A DNA stretch of 64,000 nt, from assembly GCF_006337105.1 (NCBI RefSeq), contig NZ_CP040871.1:2498501-2562500 (forward strand). Direction: 5' to 3'. Positions within the stretch are counted from its first letter, which is position 1. The number at the start of each line of letters is the position of its first letter. Shown here piece by piece: positions 12,618 to 22,350 of this stretch. The notes under the pieces were generated by a model. That model searched no databases. It saw only the letters and a list, made by a program, of their open reading frames with translations, and was not told the DNA's origin. This DNA comes from Thermomonas aquatica (lineage in GTDB: Bacteria; Pseudomonadota; Gammaproteobacteria; Xanthomonadales; Xanthomonadaceae). The position numbers were made by a program, and so were the translations under genes.

Positions 12618-13237
12618 GTGTCCTTACCTTGCCGAGGTTCTCGATGCATCAGCGGCCAAGCCAGTATCGCGCCAATGGTCGCAAGCAGCATGTCCGCATG
12701 CGCATCCCACATGTCGCCCTGCTGGCCGTTGTAGGCCTCTGCGGCTCCGGGCGAGAGCGTCGATGCGACCAGCCATTCCAGCCACTCGTAGACCAGGCTG
12801 CTGCACATCACCAGCATCACCGCGAGCGCTCCGGCCTGCGCCGCGGCGAGTCGCGGCCAACGCTGCCCAAGCCAATGCCATGCCGGCGGCGCAAGGCAGA
12901 AACCGTAGGCGAAGTGGATCAGGCGGTCGAAGTGGTTGCGTTGCCAGCCGAAGGCTTCGGTCGGCGACCAGCCCGTGGCTGCCTGCAGCCAGGCATCGTA
13001 GGGAACATAGGAATACAGCCAGCGCGCGCCCACGCAATGCGCCACGATGAAAGCGCAGACCAGGGCGAAGTGCAGCGGCTGCAGCGGCCAGCGTCTGTCG
13101 TGCCACCACAGCCACGCCAGGCCAAGCACGGTCAGGCTGCTGTGCAGCGCCTGTTCGAGCGGCCAGCGCGGCGCGATCCAGCTTGCCGCGAACACGGCGA
13201 GGGTGAGCCCGAAGCAGACCCTTTTCGCGGCATGCAT
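12614..13237 (-). CDS. DUF2238 (YjdF-like) inner-membrane protein
   Basis: 207-aa multi-pass membrane protein with about five or six hydrophobic segments (FGLTLAVFAASWIAP, LHFALVCAFIVAHCVG, LAVMLVMCSSLVYEWLEWLV, LLATIGAILAWPLM). The conserved NHFDRLIHFAYGF and YNGQQGDMWDAHADMLLATIG motifs mark DUF2238. Family function is unknown. It starts 5 bases after purM and overlaps purN by ATGA, so it is translationally tied between two purine genes. The start is the ATG at 13237; the upstream open frame is only a shadow of purM. Confidence 0.85.
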   Translation of the reverse strand: MHAAKRVCFGLTLAVFAASWIAPRWPLEQALHSSLTVLGLAWLWWHDRRWPLQPLHFALVCAFIVAHCVGARWLYSYVPYDAWLQAATGWSPTEAFGWQRNHFDRLIHFAYGFCLAPPAWHWLGQRWPRLAAAQAGALAVMLVMCSSLVYEWLEWLVASTLSPGAAEAYNGQQGDMWDAHADMLLATIGAILAWPLMHREPRQGKDT

Positions 13238-13242
13238 CCCGC

Positions 13243-14277
13243 TCAGCCGATGCGCAGTCGTTCGCCTTCGCCGGCGGGCACGACCTGGCCGATCCGCCAG
13301 TGCGCCAGGCCGAGGCGGTCGAGGTCGGCTTCGATCGCCGCAACGTCGCCGGGCGCCGCCATCAGCACGTAGCCGATGCCGCAGTTGAAGGTGCGCCACA
13401 TTTCCTCGCGGGCCACGTTGCCTTCGCGCTGCAGCCAGTCGAACACCGCCGGCAGCGGCCACGACGAGGTGTCGATCTCGAGGCCGAACTCCTTCGGCAC
13501 CACCCGGATGATCTTCTCCACCAGCGCGCCGCCGGTGACGTGGGCCATCGCGTGGATGTCGTGCCTGGCCAGCAGTTCCAGCACCGGCTTGACGTAGATG
13601 CGGGTGGGTTCCATCAACGCGTCGGCGAGTTTCACGCCGCCGAGGTCGAGGTCCAGGGGGTTGCCCGCGCGGGCCAGGATCTTGCGCACCAGCGAATAGC
13701 CATTGGAGTGCGGGCCGCTGGAGGCGATGCCGATCAGCACGTCGCCGGCGCGCACCTTGCTGCTGTCGATCAACTTCGACTTTTCCACCGCGCCGACGGT
13801 GAAGCCGGCCAGGTCGTATTCGCCTGGCGGGTACATGTCCGGCATCTCGGCGGTTTCGCCGCCGATCAGCGCGCAGCCGGCGATCTCGCAGCCCCTGGCG
13901 ATGCCGGCGACCACGTCGACCGTGGTCTGCACGTCGAGCTTGCCGGTGGCGAAGTAGTCGAGGAAGAACAGCGGCTCGGCGCCCTGCACCAGCACATCGT
14001 TCACGCACATCGCCACCAGGTCCTGGCCGATGCTGTCGTGCCGGTTCAGCTGCTTGGCCAGGATCAGCTTGGTACCGACGCCATCGGTGCCGGACACCAG
14101 CACCGGCTCGCGGTAGCGGCCGGAGAGGTCGAACAGGCCGCCGAACAGGCCCACGCCGCCCAGCACTTCGGGGCGCATCGTGCGCCGCACCAGGGGTTTG
14201 ATGCGCTCGACGACTTCGTTGCCCGCATCGATGTCGACGCCGGCATCGCGGTAGGTGAGGGGGGTGGACTGCGTCAC
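13243..14277 (-). CDS. purM: Phosphoribosylformylglycinamidine cyclo-ligase
   Basis: 344-aa AIR synthetase, fifth step of purine synthesis, closing the imidazole ring with ATP. The conserved start [13 protein letters not shown], the ATP/Mg loop [14 protein letters not shown] and [21 protein letters not shown] are all present. I prefer the GTG at 14277 because GAGG lies just upstream and the length equals that of E. coli PurM. An ATG at 14322 would add 15 residues without homology. It heads the purM-DUF2238-purN-DUF3108 operon, divergent from the DUF2066 gene. Confidence 0.94.
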   Translation of the reverse strand: MTQSTPLTYRDAGVDIDAGNEVVERIKPLVRRTMRPEVLGGVGLFGGLFDLSGRYREPVLVSGTDGVGTKLILAKQLNRHDSIGQDLVAMCVNDVLVQGAEPLFFLDYFATGKLDVQTTVDVVAGIARGCEIAGCALIGGETAEMPDMYPPGEYDLAGFTVGAVEKSKLIDSSKVRAGDVLIGIASSGPHSNGYSLVRKILARAGNPLDLDLGGVKLADALMEPTRIYVKPVLELLARHDIHAMAHVTGGALVEKIIRVVPKEFGLEIDTSSWPLPAVFDWLQREGNVAREEMWRTFNCGIGYVLMAAPGDVAAIEADLDRLGLAHWRIGQVVPAGEGERLRIG

Positions 14278-14413
14278 GGGAGCCTCGGCGCGCTGGCGCG
14301 AACGCGCCTGGAAGACGCCCATTTTAACGTGACGACCGCCTTCACGTGGACGTGCCCGCGCCGCTGCGGCACCATTTCACCCGGGCCGGGCACATAGCCG
14401 GGCAAGGACGGGC

Positions 14414-15553
14414 GTGCTGATGCAAGGGATGCAGCGGAAATCCTGGGCGTGGATGCTGGCCAGCGTACTGCTGCTGTTCGGCGGCCTGGCCCATGCGCAG
14501 CGCATCGAAGGCGACCGCGCCGGCGCCAGCGGCCCGTACGAGGCCGAGGTGGCGGTGCGCAACCAGGCCGATGCCGAGCGCAATGCCGGTTTCGGCCGCG
14601 CGCTGGCGGCGGTGCTGGGCAAGGTCACCGGCGATCGCGGGGCGGCCCAGCGTCCCGGCGTGCGCGATGAACTCGGCAAGGCCAAGTCCTATGTGGCCGG
14701 CTACGACTACCGGCAGGACGAAGGCGTGGCGGCGAATGGCGCGCCGAGCTTCCAGACCACCCTGGTGGTGCGCTTCAAGCGCGACGACGTGGACCAGCTG
14801 ATCCAGATGCTGGGCCTGCCGAACTGGCCGCAGCCGCGGCCGAAGCCGGTGCTGTGGCTGGCCATCAACGACGGCAGCGGCCCGCGGCTGGTCAGCCTGG
14901 CCCAGGTCAACGCCGCGCGCGCGATCCTCGACCAGGCCAAGGCGCGCGGCTTCGCGCTGGGCCTGCCCGGCGGCAATGCGGCGGAACAGGCCGCGACCGG
15001 CGCGATCTGGCGCGGCGACACCGCCGCCATCGCCGGGCTGTCGCGCAAGTACAGTCCGCCGATGCAGTTGATCGGCAAGCTGCAACGCGGTGCCGGCGGC
15101 TGGGTGGCGGACTGGACCTTCGTCGACAAGGGCAAGACCCTGTCCACCTGGCAGACCAAGCATGCCGATGCGCGGCGGGCGATGGCCGGCGGCGCCGACG
15201 GCGCGGCCGATGCCTTGTTCAGGCGCTATGCCAAGGCCGGCAGTGGCGGCCCCCCGGGGACCTTCCGGGTGCGCATCCTCGGCGTGGACGGTGCCGACGA
15301 CTACATGCGCCTGATCGGCTACCTGGGCGACGTGTCCATCGTCAAGCGCGTGCGCCCGGTGCTGGCGCTGCCGGGCGAATTGCAGCTCGAGCTGGAGCTG
15401 GCCACGGGCATCTCCGGCTTCGCCAGGCTGGTCGATCGCGGCGACGTGCTGTCCACGGTCTCGACCGGCGGCGACAGCGACGACGAGGACGCAGGCAAGG
15501 ATGGCGACCGGCCATCGGCGCCGCGCATCGCCACCTTCCGCATGGGCGGCTGA
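14414..15553 (+). CDS. Secreted DUF2066-domain protein
   Basis: 379 aa from the first ATG; ATGs at 14420 and 14429 are also possible. A signal peptide (WAWMLASVLLLFGGLAHA, cut near residue 28) is followed by the DUF2066 signature AEVAVRNQADAERNAGFGRALAAVLGKVTGD. The C-terminal tail is acidic (GGDSDDEDAGKDGD). It lies 6 bases upstream of the AI-2E family transporter gene and is likely in one operon with it and hda. The molecular function is not known to me. Confidence 0.8.
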   Translation: MLMQGMQRKSWAWMLASVLLLFGGLAHAQRIEGDRAGASGPYEAEVAVRNQADAERNAGFGRALAAVLGKVTGDRGAAQRPGVRDELGKAKSYVAGYDYRQDEGVAANGAPSFQTTLVVRFKRDDVDQLIQMLGLPNWPQPRPKPVLWLAINDGSGPRLVSLAQVNAARAILDQAKARGFALGLPGGNAAEQAATGAIWRGDTAAIAGLSRKYSPPMQLIGKLQRGAGGWVADWTFVDKGKTLSTWQTKHADARRAMAGGADGAADALFRRYAKAGSGGPPGTFRVRILGVDGADDYMRLIGYLGDVSIVKRVRPVLALPGELQLELELATGISGFARLVDRGDVLSTVSTGGDSDDEDAGKDGDRPSAPRIATFRMGG

Positions 15554-15559
15554 CCGGCC

Positions 15560-16732
15560 ATGGGCGACGAACGCGACCTTGCCACCATCGCCATGTTCTA
15601 TCGCCGCCTGCAGTGGGCGGCGCTCGCCATTGCCGCACTCTCGCTGCTGTGGCTGCTGGCGCCGATCCTGAGCCCGTTCGTGTTCGCCGCCTTGCTGGGC
15701 TGGCTGGGCGATCCGCTGGTGGACCGGCTCGAACGCAAGGGTTACCGGCGCAACAACGCGGTGATCCTGGTGTTCAGCGCGATGAGCACGATCCTGCTGC
15801 TGGCGCTGATCGTGCTGGTGCCGTTGCTTGAACAGCAACTGGTCACCCTGGTCGAATCGCTGCCGGCCTACCGCGACTGGTTCGTCGGCACCGCGCTGCC
15901 CTGGTTCGAGCAGCGCACCGGTCTGTCCGTGCTGTACTGGCTCGATCCGGAACACCTGATCGAACTGGTGCGCGAGCACTGGCAGCGCGCCGGCGGCATC
16001 GCCGCGACCGCGCTCGGCTACGTCTCGCGTTCCGGCTTCGCCCTGCTCGGGATGCTGGCCAACATCGTGCTGCTGCCGGTGCTGGCGTTCTTCTTCCTGC
16101 GCGACTGGGACCTGCTGGTGGGGCGCGTGGGCGCGCTGATCCCGCGCGACTACTTCGAGACCGTGCGCAACCTGGCCAAGGAATCGGACGCGGTGCTCGG
16201 CGGTTTCCTGCGCGGGCAGTTGCTGGTGATGCTGATCCTCGGCGTGCTGTACGGCGTCGGGCTGTGGGCGGTCGGGCTCGACCTCGGCATCCTGATCGGC
16301 ATCATCGGCGGCTTGCTGACCTTCGTGCCCTACCTCGGCCCGGCGACGGTGGTGGTGCTTGGCGGCATCGCCGCGCTGGCCCAGTTCGGCGACTGGCAGC
16401 ACCTGGTCGGCGTGGCGGTGGTGTTCACCGTCGGCCAGGTGATCGAAAGCTACTGGCTGACGCCGAAACTGGTGGGCGACCGGATCGGCCTGCACCCGAT
16501 GGCGGTGATCTTCTCGGTGCTCGCGGGCGGCCAGCTGTTCGGCTTCCTCGGCATGCTGCTGGCCTTGCCGGTGGCGGCGGTGGCCAACGTGCTGCTGCGC
16601 TACGCGCACGAGCGCTACACCCACAGCCGCCTGTACGCGGGCGAACATCCGACGATCGTGGCGGGCGGATCGGTGGGCGATGCGGCCGCGCCGCCGGCGC
16701 CGTCGCCGGATGGCGCTCCACCCGCGGCCTGA
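15560..16732 (+). CDS. AI-2E family transporter (PerM-like permease)
   Basis: 390-aa polytopic inner-membrane protein of the AI-2E exporter/PerM family. The N-terminal pair of membrane helices (AALAIAALSLLWLLAPIL, FVFAALLGWLGDPLVDRLER) and the C-terminal helices around LDLGILIGIIGGLLTFVPYLGP match the family. Members include exporters of autoinducer-2 and Na+/H+ antiporters, so the substrate cannot be assigned. The C-terminus is Ala/Pro-rich. It sits between the DUF2066 gene and hda (6-base gap to hda). Confidence 0.88.
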   Translation: MGDERDLATIAMFYRRLQWAALAIAALSLLWLLAPILSPFVFAALLGWLGDPLVDRLERKGYRRNNAVILVFSAMSTILLLALIVLVPLLEQQLVTLVESLPAYRDWFVGTALPWFEQRTGLSVLYWLDPEHLIELVREHWQRAGGIAATALGYVSRSGFALLGMLANIVLLPVLAFFFLRDWDLLVGRVGALIPRDYFETVRNLAKESDAVLGGFLRGQLLVMLILGVLYGVGLWAVGLDLGILIGIIGGLLTFVPYLGPATVVVLGGIAALAQFGDWQHLVGVAVVFTVGQVIESYWLTPKLVGDRIGLHPMAVIFSVLAGGQLFGFLGMLLALPVAAVANVLLRYAHERYTHSRLYAGEHPTIVAGGSVGDAAAPPAPSPDGAPPAA

Positions 16733-16738
16733 GCCGGC

Positions 16739-17455
16739 ATGACCCCGCAGGACCGCCTCGGTCCGCAGTTGCCGCTGGCGCTGCGCTATCCGCCCGACCA
16801 GCGCTTCGAGACCTGGCGGGGCGCGCCGCTGGTGCTGGCGCAGTTGCGGGAACTCGCCGCCGGCGACCACCGCGATGCCCTCTACCTGCAGGGCGGGAGC
16901 GGCACCGGCAAGACCCATCTGCTGCTTGCCGCCTGCGCGGCCGCCGAAGCGGCGGGCCGGGATGCGAACTACCTGTCGCTGGCGCGCGTGCGCGGACGCG
17001 CGCGGGACGCCTTGCGTGGCGTCGAAGGGGCCGGCCTGGTGGCGCTGGACGAGCTCGACGCGATCGCCGGAAACCGCGAGGACGAAATCGCGCTGTTCGA
17101 CCTGCACAACCGCGTGCGCGATGCCGGCATCGCCCTGGTCTATGCCGCGCGCGACGTGCCGGCCGGATTGCCGCTGCTGCTGCCGGACCTGCGTTCGCGG
17201 TTGGCGCAGTGCAGCCTGCTCGGCTTGCGCGCGCTGGACGACGATGGCCGGGCGGACGTCTTGCGCCAACGCGCGGCCGCGCGCGGCCTGGCGTTCGACG
17301 AGGCCGCGCTGGAATGGCTGCTGCGCCGCCACAGCCGCGACCTGTCCGACCTCGGCGCGCTGTTCGACCGGCTCGATCGCGCCTCGCTGGCGGCGCAGCG
17401 GCGGTTGACCGTGCCGTTCCTGCGCCAGGTGCTGGAAACGCCCGCGGACGGTTAA
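16739..17455 (+). CDS. hda: DnaA regulatory inactivator Hda
   Basis: 238-aa AAA+ protein. Hda binds the DNA-loaded sliding clamp and triggers ATP hydrolysis by DnaA, preventing re-initiation. Near the N-terminus QLPLAL (residues 10-15) resembles the clamp-binding motif. Walker A GGSGTGKT is at residues 52-59, with the Walker B-like ALDELDAIAG downstream. The stop overlaps that of the convergent NTF2-like gene (they share bases 17453-17454). Confidence 0.93.
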   Translation: MTPQDRLGPQLPLALRYPPDQRFETWRGAPLVLAQLRELAAGDHRDALYLQGGSGTGKTHLLLAACAAAEAAGRDANYLSLARVRGRARDALRGVEGAGLVALDELDAIAGNREDEIALFDLHNRVRDAGIALVYAARDVPAGLPLLLPDLRSRLAQCSLLGLRALDDDGRADVLRQRAAARGLAFDEAALEWLLRRHSRDLSDLGALFDRLDRASLAAQRRLTVPFLRQVLETPADG

Positions 17456-18000
17456 GTGGCCGGTTTGATCGGCCAGTGCATCGACCACACCACCGAGACG
17501 ATCTTCCAGCCCTCGTCGGTGCGCACCAGCGACCAGCTTTCCTGGCCGCGGTTGGTTTCCTTGCCGTCGCTCAGGAACCGGTAATCGAACGATACCGCTG
17601 CCACTTCGCCGTCGGTATCGATGCGGATGTCGTCGAAGGTCTCCTCGCTGCGCTCCTGCTCCGACACGATGTTGTCGATGAAGCCGAGGTGGCTGTACTT
17701 CGCGTTGTAGCGCGCCTTGCCGGTCTCCGGCTTGTTCAGGCGCATGTGCCGCAGGTTGTCGTCGCCGATCACGCTCTGCCACGCCACCGGGCCGTTGGCC
17801 GGGAACAGGGCGAGGAATTTCGGCTTGTCCTTGTCGATGATCGCGGTGCGGAAGGCTTCGACCACCTTGCCGATGTCCTGTTTCGCCTGCGCCTGGGTGT
17901 AGGCGCCGGCGACGGGCGCGGCGTCTTGCGCGGAAACCGCGAGGGGCGGCAGTGCGGCGAAGGCGATCGAGAGGCAGGCGGCAAGCGGGCGGAGTTTCAT
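17452..18000 (-). CDS. Secreted NTF2-like protein
   Basis: 182 aa with a Sec signal peptide (MKLRPLAACLSIAFAALPPLAVSAQ, cut near residue 24). The rest looks like a cone-shaped NTF2/SnoaL domain: helix AKQDIGKVVEAFRTAIIDKD, then strands ending in ESWSLVRTDEGWKIVSVVWSMHW. No catalytic residues stand out. The start at 18000 is supported by AAGGA 7 bases upstream; the open frame continues upstream without meaning. Function unknown. Confidence 0.8.
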   Translation of the reverse strand: MKLRPLAACLSIAFAALPPLAVSAQDAAPVAGAYTQAQAKQDIGKVVEAFRTAIIDKDKPKFLALFPANGPVAWQSVIGDDNLRHMRLNKPETGKARYNAKYSHLGFIDNIVSEQERSEETFDDIRIDTDGEVAAVSFDYRFLSDGKETNRGQESWSLVRTDEGWKIVSVVWSMHWPIKPAT

Positions 18001-18035
18001 GGCGGTCCTTCGGGGGTGGGGAATCCCGGCAACGG

Positions 18036-18066
18036 GCGCGGCCGCATCATGTTGACGCGCGGCCGC
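18036..18066 (-). terminator. GC-rich repeat hairpin after murU
   Basis: The palindromic decamer GCGCGGCCGC occurs twice (18036-18045 and 18057-18066). The copies can pair with each other to make a GC-only stem just beyond the murU stop (18119). There is no T-tract, so it would be a weak or Rho-assisted terminator at best. Confidence 0.35.
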
Positions 18067-18118
18067 GGCGGCGGGCGGAAACCGGGGCGAACGGCACGCG
18101 TGCGTGCACGGACGGAGG

Positions 18119-18832
18119 CTATCCGCGCAACTCCGCGTCGAGTTGCGCCAGCCGCTGCGGCGTGCCGACATCGGTCCAGCGGCCGCGATGATGTTCGCCG
18201 CGGATCAGGCCTGCGGTCATGTGTGCGCGCAGCAACGGCGCCAGCGGGAATTTCGGCTTGCCGTCGACCATCGCCGGTTCCGGCACGATCGCGCGCCAGT
18301 CGTCGAACAGCCGCGGTCGGTACATGCCGATCCCCGAATAGGTCAGGCGGTGCTCGCCGTCGGCGCGGACCGAACCGTCGCCGTCCAGCGCGAAATCGCC
18401 GTGGGTCGCCTGCGCCGGGCGATCGACCATCACCAGGTGCGCCAGACCTTGCGGTTCGCGCGGCAGGCGGGCGAAGTCGTAGTCGGTCCACACGTCGCCA
18501 TTGACCAGCAGGAATGCCTCGTCGGCGCCGTGCGCGCCGCCCAGCAGCGGCAGCGCGTTCCACATGCCGCCGCCGGTTTCCAGTGGGATGGCGCCTTCGT
18601 AGGCGTAGCGGATGCGCAGGCCCCAGCGCGCGCCATCGCCCAGCGTGGCCGGGAACTGCTCCGCCAGCCACGAGGTGTTGACCACGACCTCGCCGACGCC
18701 GAGCCCGGCCAGCTTCTCCAGGTGCCATTCGATCAGGCGCTTGCCGCCCACCGCCAGCAGCGGCTTCGGGGTGGCGTCGGTGAGCGGGCGCATGCGCTCG
18801 CCCAGCCCGGCGGCGAAGATCAGCGCCCGCAT
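18119..18832 (-). CDS. murU: N-acetylmuramate alpha-1-phosphate uridylyltransferase
   Basis: 237-aa nucleotidyltransferase that makes UDP-MurNAc from MurNAc-1-phosphate, feeding recycled wall sugar back and bypassing the fosfomycin-sensitive MurA step. The pyrophosphorylase motif [21 protein letters not shown] opens the protein and [13 protein letters not shown] carries the metal Asp. It lies 10 bases after amgK, its partner kinase. The gene pair makes MurU more likely than a mannose-1-phosphate guanylyltransferase. Confidence 0.9.
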   Translation of the reverse strand: MRALIFAAGLGERMRPLTDATPKPLLAVGGKRLIEWHLEKLAGLGVGEVVVNTSWLAEQFPATLGDGARWGLRIRYAYEGAIPLETGGGMWNALPLLGGAHGADEAFLLVNGDVWTDYDFARLPREPQGLAHLVMVDRPAQATHGDFALDGDGSVRADGEHRLTYSGIGMYRPRLFDDWRAIVPEPAMVDGKPKFPLAPLLRAHMTAGLIRGEHHRGRWTDVGTPQRLAQLDAELRG

Positions 18833-18842
18833 GCGCCGCGGG

Positions 18843-19877
18843 TCACTCGCGCACGATCGCGGCGAGCCGGGCGATTTCCGGCTTCACCTTGTGCTCGATG
18901 AAGCGCTGCAGGCCGGAGAGTTCCGGATAGCGCGGCAGCACGGCGTCGAGGTAGGCGAAGAAGCGCGGCGTGTCGGCCAGGTACTTCGGCTTGCCGTCGC
19001 GATGGTTGAGGCGGGCGAAGATGCCGATGATCTTCAGGTGCCGCTGCACGCCGATCAGGTCGGCGTCGCGGCGGAAACGCGCCAGTTCCGGCACCGACAG
19101 GCCGGCTTCGACGGCGCGCGCGTGGTAGCGCGCCAGCCAGGCGTCGACGCGTTCCTGCGGCCAGCTCAGGAAGGCGTCCTTGAACAGGCTGATCGGGTCG
19201 TAGGCGATCGGGCCGAGCACCGCGTCCTGGAAATCCAGCACCGCCGGGCCATCGGCCGCGGGCATCAGGTTGCGCGGCATGAAGTCACGATGCACCAGCA
19301 CTTGCGCTTGCGCGAGCGCGGCATCGATCAGCGTGCGGTAGGCGCCGTCGAGCGTCTCCATGTCGCCGCAATCCAGCGCCATGCCGAGGTGGCGGCCGCA
19401 GAACCAGTCGTCGAACAGGCGCAGTTCGCGTTCCAGCAACGCGCTGTCGTAGGCGGGCAGGTCCGCTGGCGTTGCGATGGCCTGGATGCGCAGCAGCTGG
19501 GTCACGGCGTCGTCGAACAGCGCGTCGGCATTGCCGGCATCGATCACGTGCAGGTAGGTGTCCGTGCCCAGGTCCTCGAGCAGCAGGAAACCGGCCTCGA
19601 CATCCTCCGCCAGCACCTGCGGCACGCGCACCCCGCCGGCCTGCAGCAAGCCGCGCACCTGCAGCCACGGCCGCACGTCTTCCTTGTCCGGCGGCGAATC
19701 CATCACGATCACGCTGTCCCGGAGCCCGCTCGCATCCTTGGCTTGCGCGCGCCAGTAGCTGCGGAAGCCCGCATCCATCGAGGCCCGTATCGGTTCGGCG
19801 GTGTCGTCGCGCAGCACGGCGCGGGTCCAGGCGGTGCGCGCTTCGGCGCGCGGGTCGGCTTGCTCGGGTCGGTTCAT
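18843..19877 (-). CDS. amgK: N-acetylmuramate/N-acetylglucosamine kinase
   Basis: 344-aa aminoglycoside-phosphotransferase-fold kinase. AmgK phosphorylates the anomeric carbon of MurNAc or GlcNAc in the anhydro-MurNAc recycling route first defined in Pseudomonas. Brenner's motif [12 protein letters not shown] and the metal motif [15 protein letters not shown] are intact, and [14 protein letters not shown] is the hinge-like region. The start is the ATG at 19877; the frame is open for another 1.5 kb upstream only as a shadow of manC. It is divergent from manC with a 42-base gap. Confidence 0.88.
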   Translation of the reverse strand: MNRPEQADPRAEARTAWTRAVLRDDTAEPIRASMDAGFRSYWRAQAKDASGLRDSVIVMDSPPDKEDVRPWLQVRGLLQAGGVRVPQVLAEDVEAGFLLLEDLGTDTYLHVIDAGNADALFDDAVTQLLRIQAIATPADLPAYDSALLERELRLFDDWFCGRHLGMALDCGDMETLDGAYRTLIDAALAQAQVLVHRDFMPRNLMPAADGPAVLDFQDAVLGPIAYDPISLFKDAFLSWPQERVDAWLARYHARAVEAGLSVPELARFRRDADLIGVQRHLKIIGIFARLNHRDGKPKYLADTPRFFAYLDAVLPRYPELSGLQRFIEHKVKPEIARLAAIVRE

Positions 19878-19919
19878 GCGCACAGGGTAAACTGCCGCAT
19901 CGATCCGAGCGAGAAGCGC

Positions 19920-21323
19920 ATGCCGAAGCTGCAGCCTGTCCTGTTGTCCGGCGGTTCCGGCACGCGGCTGTGGCCGCTCTCGCGCGAGGCGTACCCCAAG
20001 CAGTTCCTGGCCCTGGCCGGCGACGACACCATGTTGCAGGCGACCTGGCGGCGGGTGGCCGATCTCGCCGATGCCGCGCCGATCGTGGTCGCCGGCGAGG
20101 AGCACCGCTTCCTGGTCGCCGAGCAGCTGCGCCAGGTCGGCGCGCCCACGCCCGCCATCCTGCTGGAGCCGATGGGCCGCAACACCGCACCGGCGATCGC
20201 CGCGGCGGCGATGCAGGCGCTGCGCGGGGGCGACGATCCGCTGCTGCTGGTGCTGCCTTCCGACCACGTGGTGGGCGATGCCGATGCCTTCCGCGCCGCG
20301 GTGCGCAAGGCGATGCCGGCGGCGGAGCGGGGCGCGCTGGTCACCTTCGGCATCGTCCCGGATGCGCCGGAAACCGGCTTCGGCTACATCCAGGCCGAGC
20401 AGGGCGATGGCGTGCAGCGCGTGCTGCGCTTCGTCGAGAAGCCGGATGCCGCCACCGCGCAGTCCTACCTCGATGCCGGCGGCTATTACTGGAACAGCGG
20501 CATGTTCCTGCTGCGCGCCTCGCGTTACCTCGACGAACTGCAGCGCTTCCGCCCGGACATCGTCGCTGCGGTGCGCGCCGCGTTCGACGCCGCCGCGCGC
20601 GACGGCGATTTCATCCGCTTCGACAATGCCGCGTTCGCCGCCTGCCCGTCGGATTCCATCGACTACGCGGTGATGGAGAAGACCGATGCGGCGATGGTGC
20701 TGCCGGTCGACATCGGCTGGAACGACGTCGGTTCGTGGTCGTCGCTGTGGGACGTCAGCGAACAGGACGCCGACGGCAACGCGCACCACGGCGACGTGAT
20801 CGCCATCGACAGCCGCAACAGCTATGCCTACGCGCGGCGCATGGTGGCGCTGGTCGGCGTGGACGACCTGGTGGTGGTCGAGACCGACGACGCGGTGCTG
20901 GTGGCGCGCAAGGACAAGGTGCAGCAGGTCAAGGACGTGGTGGCGCGGCTGAAGGCCGAACAGCGCAGCCAGGCCGCGCTGCATCGCGAAGTGCACCGCC
21001 CGTGGGGCAGTTACGACTCGATCGACATGGCCGAGGGCTTCCAGGTCAAGCGGATCAAGGTGAAGCCGGGCGCGCGGCTGTCGCTGCAGTCGCATGCGCG
21101 CCGCGCCGAGCACTGGATCGTGGTGCGCGGCACCGCGCGGGTGACCCGCGACAACGACGTGTTCGAGTTGTTCGCCAACCAGAGCACCTACATCCCGATC
21201 GGCGCCAAGCATCGGCTGGAGAATCCCGGCAGCGAGATGCTGGAACTGATCGAGGTGCAGTCCGGTGATTACCTGGGCGAGGACGATATCGTCCGCTACG
21301 ACGACCAGTACGGACGGGCTTGA
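19920..21323 (+). CDS. manC: Mannose-1-phosphate guanylyltransferase / mannose-6-phosphate isomerase
   Basis: 467-aa bifunctional enzyme (XanB type in Xanthomonas) supplying GDP-mannose for exopolysaccharide and LPS. The N-terminal nucleotidyltransferase starts [21 protein letters not shown] and has [14 protein letters not shown]. The C-terminal cupin isomerase domain begins near [10 protein letters not shown] and carries [16 protein letters not shown] with metal-binding His residues. The ATG at 19920 gives the family length. Confidence 0.94.
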   Translation: MPKLQPVLLSGGSGTRLWPLSREAYPKQFLALAGDDTMLQATWRRVADLADAAPIVVAGEEHRFLVAEQLRQVGAPTPAILLEPMGRNTAPAIAAAAMQALRGGDDPLLLVLPSDHVVGDADAFRAAVRKAMPAAERGALVTFGIVPDAPETGFGYIQAEQGDGVQRVLRFVEKPDAATAQSYLDAGGYYWNSGMFLLRASRYLDELQRFRPDIVAAVRAAFDAAARDGDFIRFDNAAFAACPSDSIDYAVMEKTDAAMVLPVDIGWNDVGSWSSLWDVSEQDADGNAHHGDVIAIDSRNSYAYARRMVALVGVDDLVVVETDDAVLVARKDKVQQVKDVVARLKAEQRSQAALHREVHRPWGSYDSIDMAEGFQVKRIKVKPGARLSLQSHARRAEHWIVVRGTARVTRDNDVFELFANQSTYIPIGAKHRLENPGSEMLELIEVQSGDYLGEDDIVRYDDQYGRA

Positions 21324-21330
21324 GGTGCGC

Positions 21331-21350
21331 GTGCGGGGCATGCCCCGCAC
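21331..21350. terminator. Perfect palindromic hairpin between manC and cysK
   Basis: Twenty bases form a perfect inverted repeat: GTGCGGGGCA is followed directly by its reverse complement. It lies in the 42-base space between the convergent manC and cysK stops. There is no T-run, so it is probably a bidirectional hairpin that blunts read-through rather than a classical terminator. Confidence 0.5.
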
Positions 21351-21365
21351 ACAGGCCGACACGGA

Positions 21366-22325
21366 TCAGCCGAGGCTCGCCAACCACGCGTCGTCGCTGC
21401 CCTCGTTGAGGTCGTTGAGCAGCGGCGTGGAGAAGTAGCGCTCGCCGGTATCCGGCAGCATCGCCAGCAACACCGAGCCCTGCGGCGCGGCTTCCGCCAC
21501 CTTCAGCGCGGTGGCGACGGTGGCGCCCGCGGAGATGCCGACGAAGATGCCTTCCTCGGCGGCCAGCTTGCGCGAGGTGGCGATGGCCTCGTCGTCGGTG
21601 ATCGAAAGCAGTTCGTCGTAGGCCTTGCGGTCCAGCACCTCCGGCACGAAGTCCGGGGTCCAGCCCTGGATCTTGTGTGGTTTCCACTCGTCGCCCTTCA
21701 GCAGCGCGGCGCCGGCGGGTTCGGTGGCGATGATCCTGATCTCCGGGCGGGCGACGCGCAGCACGTCGCTGACGCCGGTCAAGGTGCCGCCGGTGCCCCA
21801 GCCGGTGACGAAGTAGTCCAGCCGCTTGCCGGCGAAATCGCGCAGGATTTCCGGCGCGGTGGTGTTGCGGTGGTAGGCCGGGTTCGCCGGATTGGCGAAC
21901 TGGCTGGCCAGGAACCAGCCGTGCTTGTCGGCCAGTTCCCTGGCCTTGCGCACCATGCCGCTGCCGCGTTCGGCGGCGGGGGTCAGGATCACCTTGGCGC
22001 CGTACGCGCGCATCAGCTTGCGGCGCTCGATCGAGAAGGTTTCCGCCATCGTCGCCACGAACTTGTAGCCGCGCGCGGCGGCGACCATCGCCAGCGCCAC
22101 GCCGGTGTTGCCGGAGGTGGCCTCGACGATGGTGTCGCCGGGCTTCAGCAGGCCCTTGGCTTCGGCATCGAGGACGATCGCCAGCGCCAGGCGGTCCTTG
22201 ACCGATCCGCCGGGATTGAAGGATTCGACCTTCGCGTACAGGGTCACGTGCTTCGGCGCGATGCGCTGCAGCTTGACGATGGGCGTGTTGCCGATGGTGT
22301 CGAGGATGTTGTCGTGGAGTGCCAT
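21366..22325 (-). CDS. cysK: Cysteine synthase A (O-acetylserine sulfhydrylase)
   Basis: 319-aa PLP enzyme that makes cysteine from O-acetylserine and sulfide. The Schiff-base Lys is in NPGGSVKDRLA, the substrate loop is ATSGNTGVALAMVAA, and the phosphate loop GWGTGGTLTG follows. The start at 22325 (MALHDNILDTIG) fits the family. An upstream ATG would overlap cysG. It is 25 bases downstream of cysG, linking sulfide fixation to siroheme supply. Confidence 0.94.
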   Translation of the reverse strand: MALHDNILDTIGNTPIVKLQRIAPKHVTLYAKVESFNPGGSVKDRLALAIVLDAEAKGLLKPGDTIVEATSGNTGVALAMVAAARGYKFVATMAETFSIERRKLMRAYGAKVILTPAAERGSGMVRKARELADKHGWFLASQFANPANPAYHRNTTAPEILRDFAGKRLDYFVTGWGTGGTLTGVSDVLRVARPEIRIIATEPAGAALLKGDEWKPHKIQGWTPDFVPEVLDRKAYDELLSITDDEAIATSRKLAAEEGIFVGISAGATVATALKVAEAAPQGSVLLAMLPDTGERYFSTPLLNDLNEGSDDAWLASLG

Positions 22326-22350
22326 GTGAGGATCCGGGAAGGGGAGGAAT

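Noticed and set aside
14342..17782. 1146-residue open frame on the minus strand
   Set aside because: It lies antisense to the DUF2066, AI-2E and hda genes, and its Gln/His/Arg-rich composition is what high-GC third positions give on the opposite strand.
18036..18066. Repeated GCGCGGCCGC as a mobile or REP element
   Set aside because: Only two copies, in one place. Such GC palindromes are expected by chance at this base composition; kept only as a weak terminator candidate.
18843..21362. Open frame of 839 residues as one protein
   Set aside because: Only the part from the ATG at 19877 is real (AmgK); the first 495 residues are antisense to manC.
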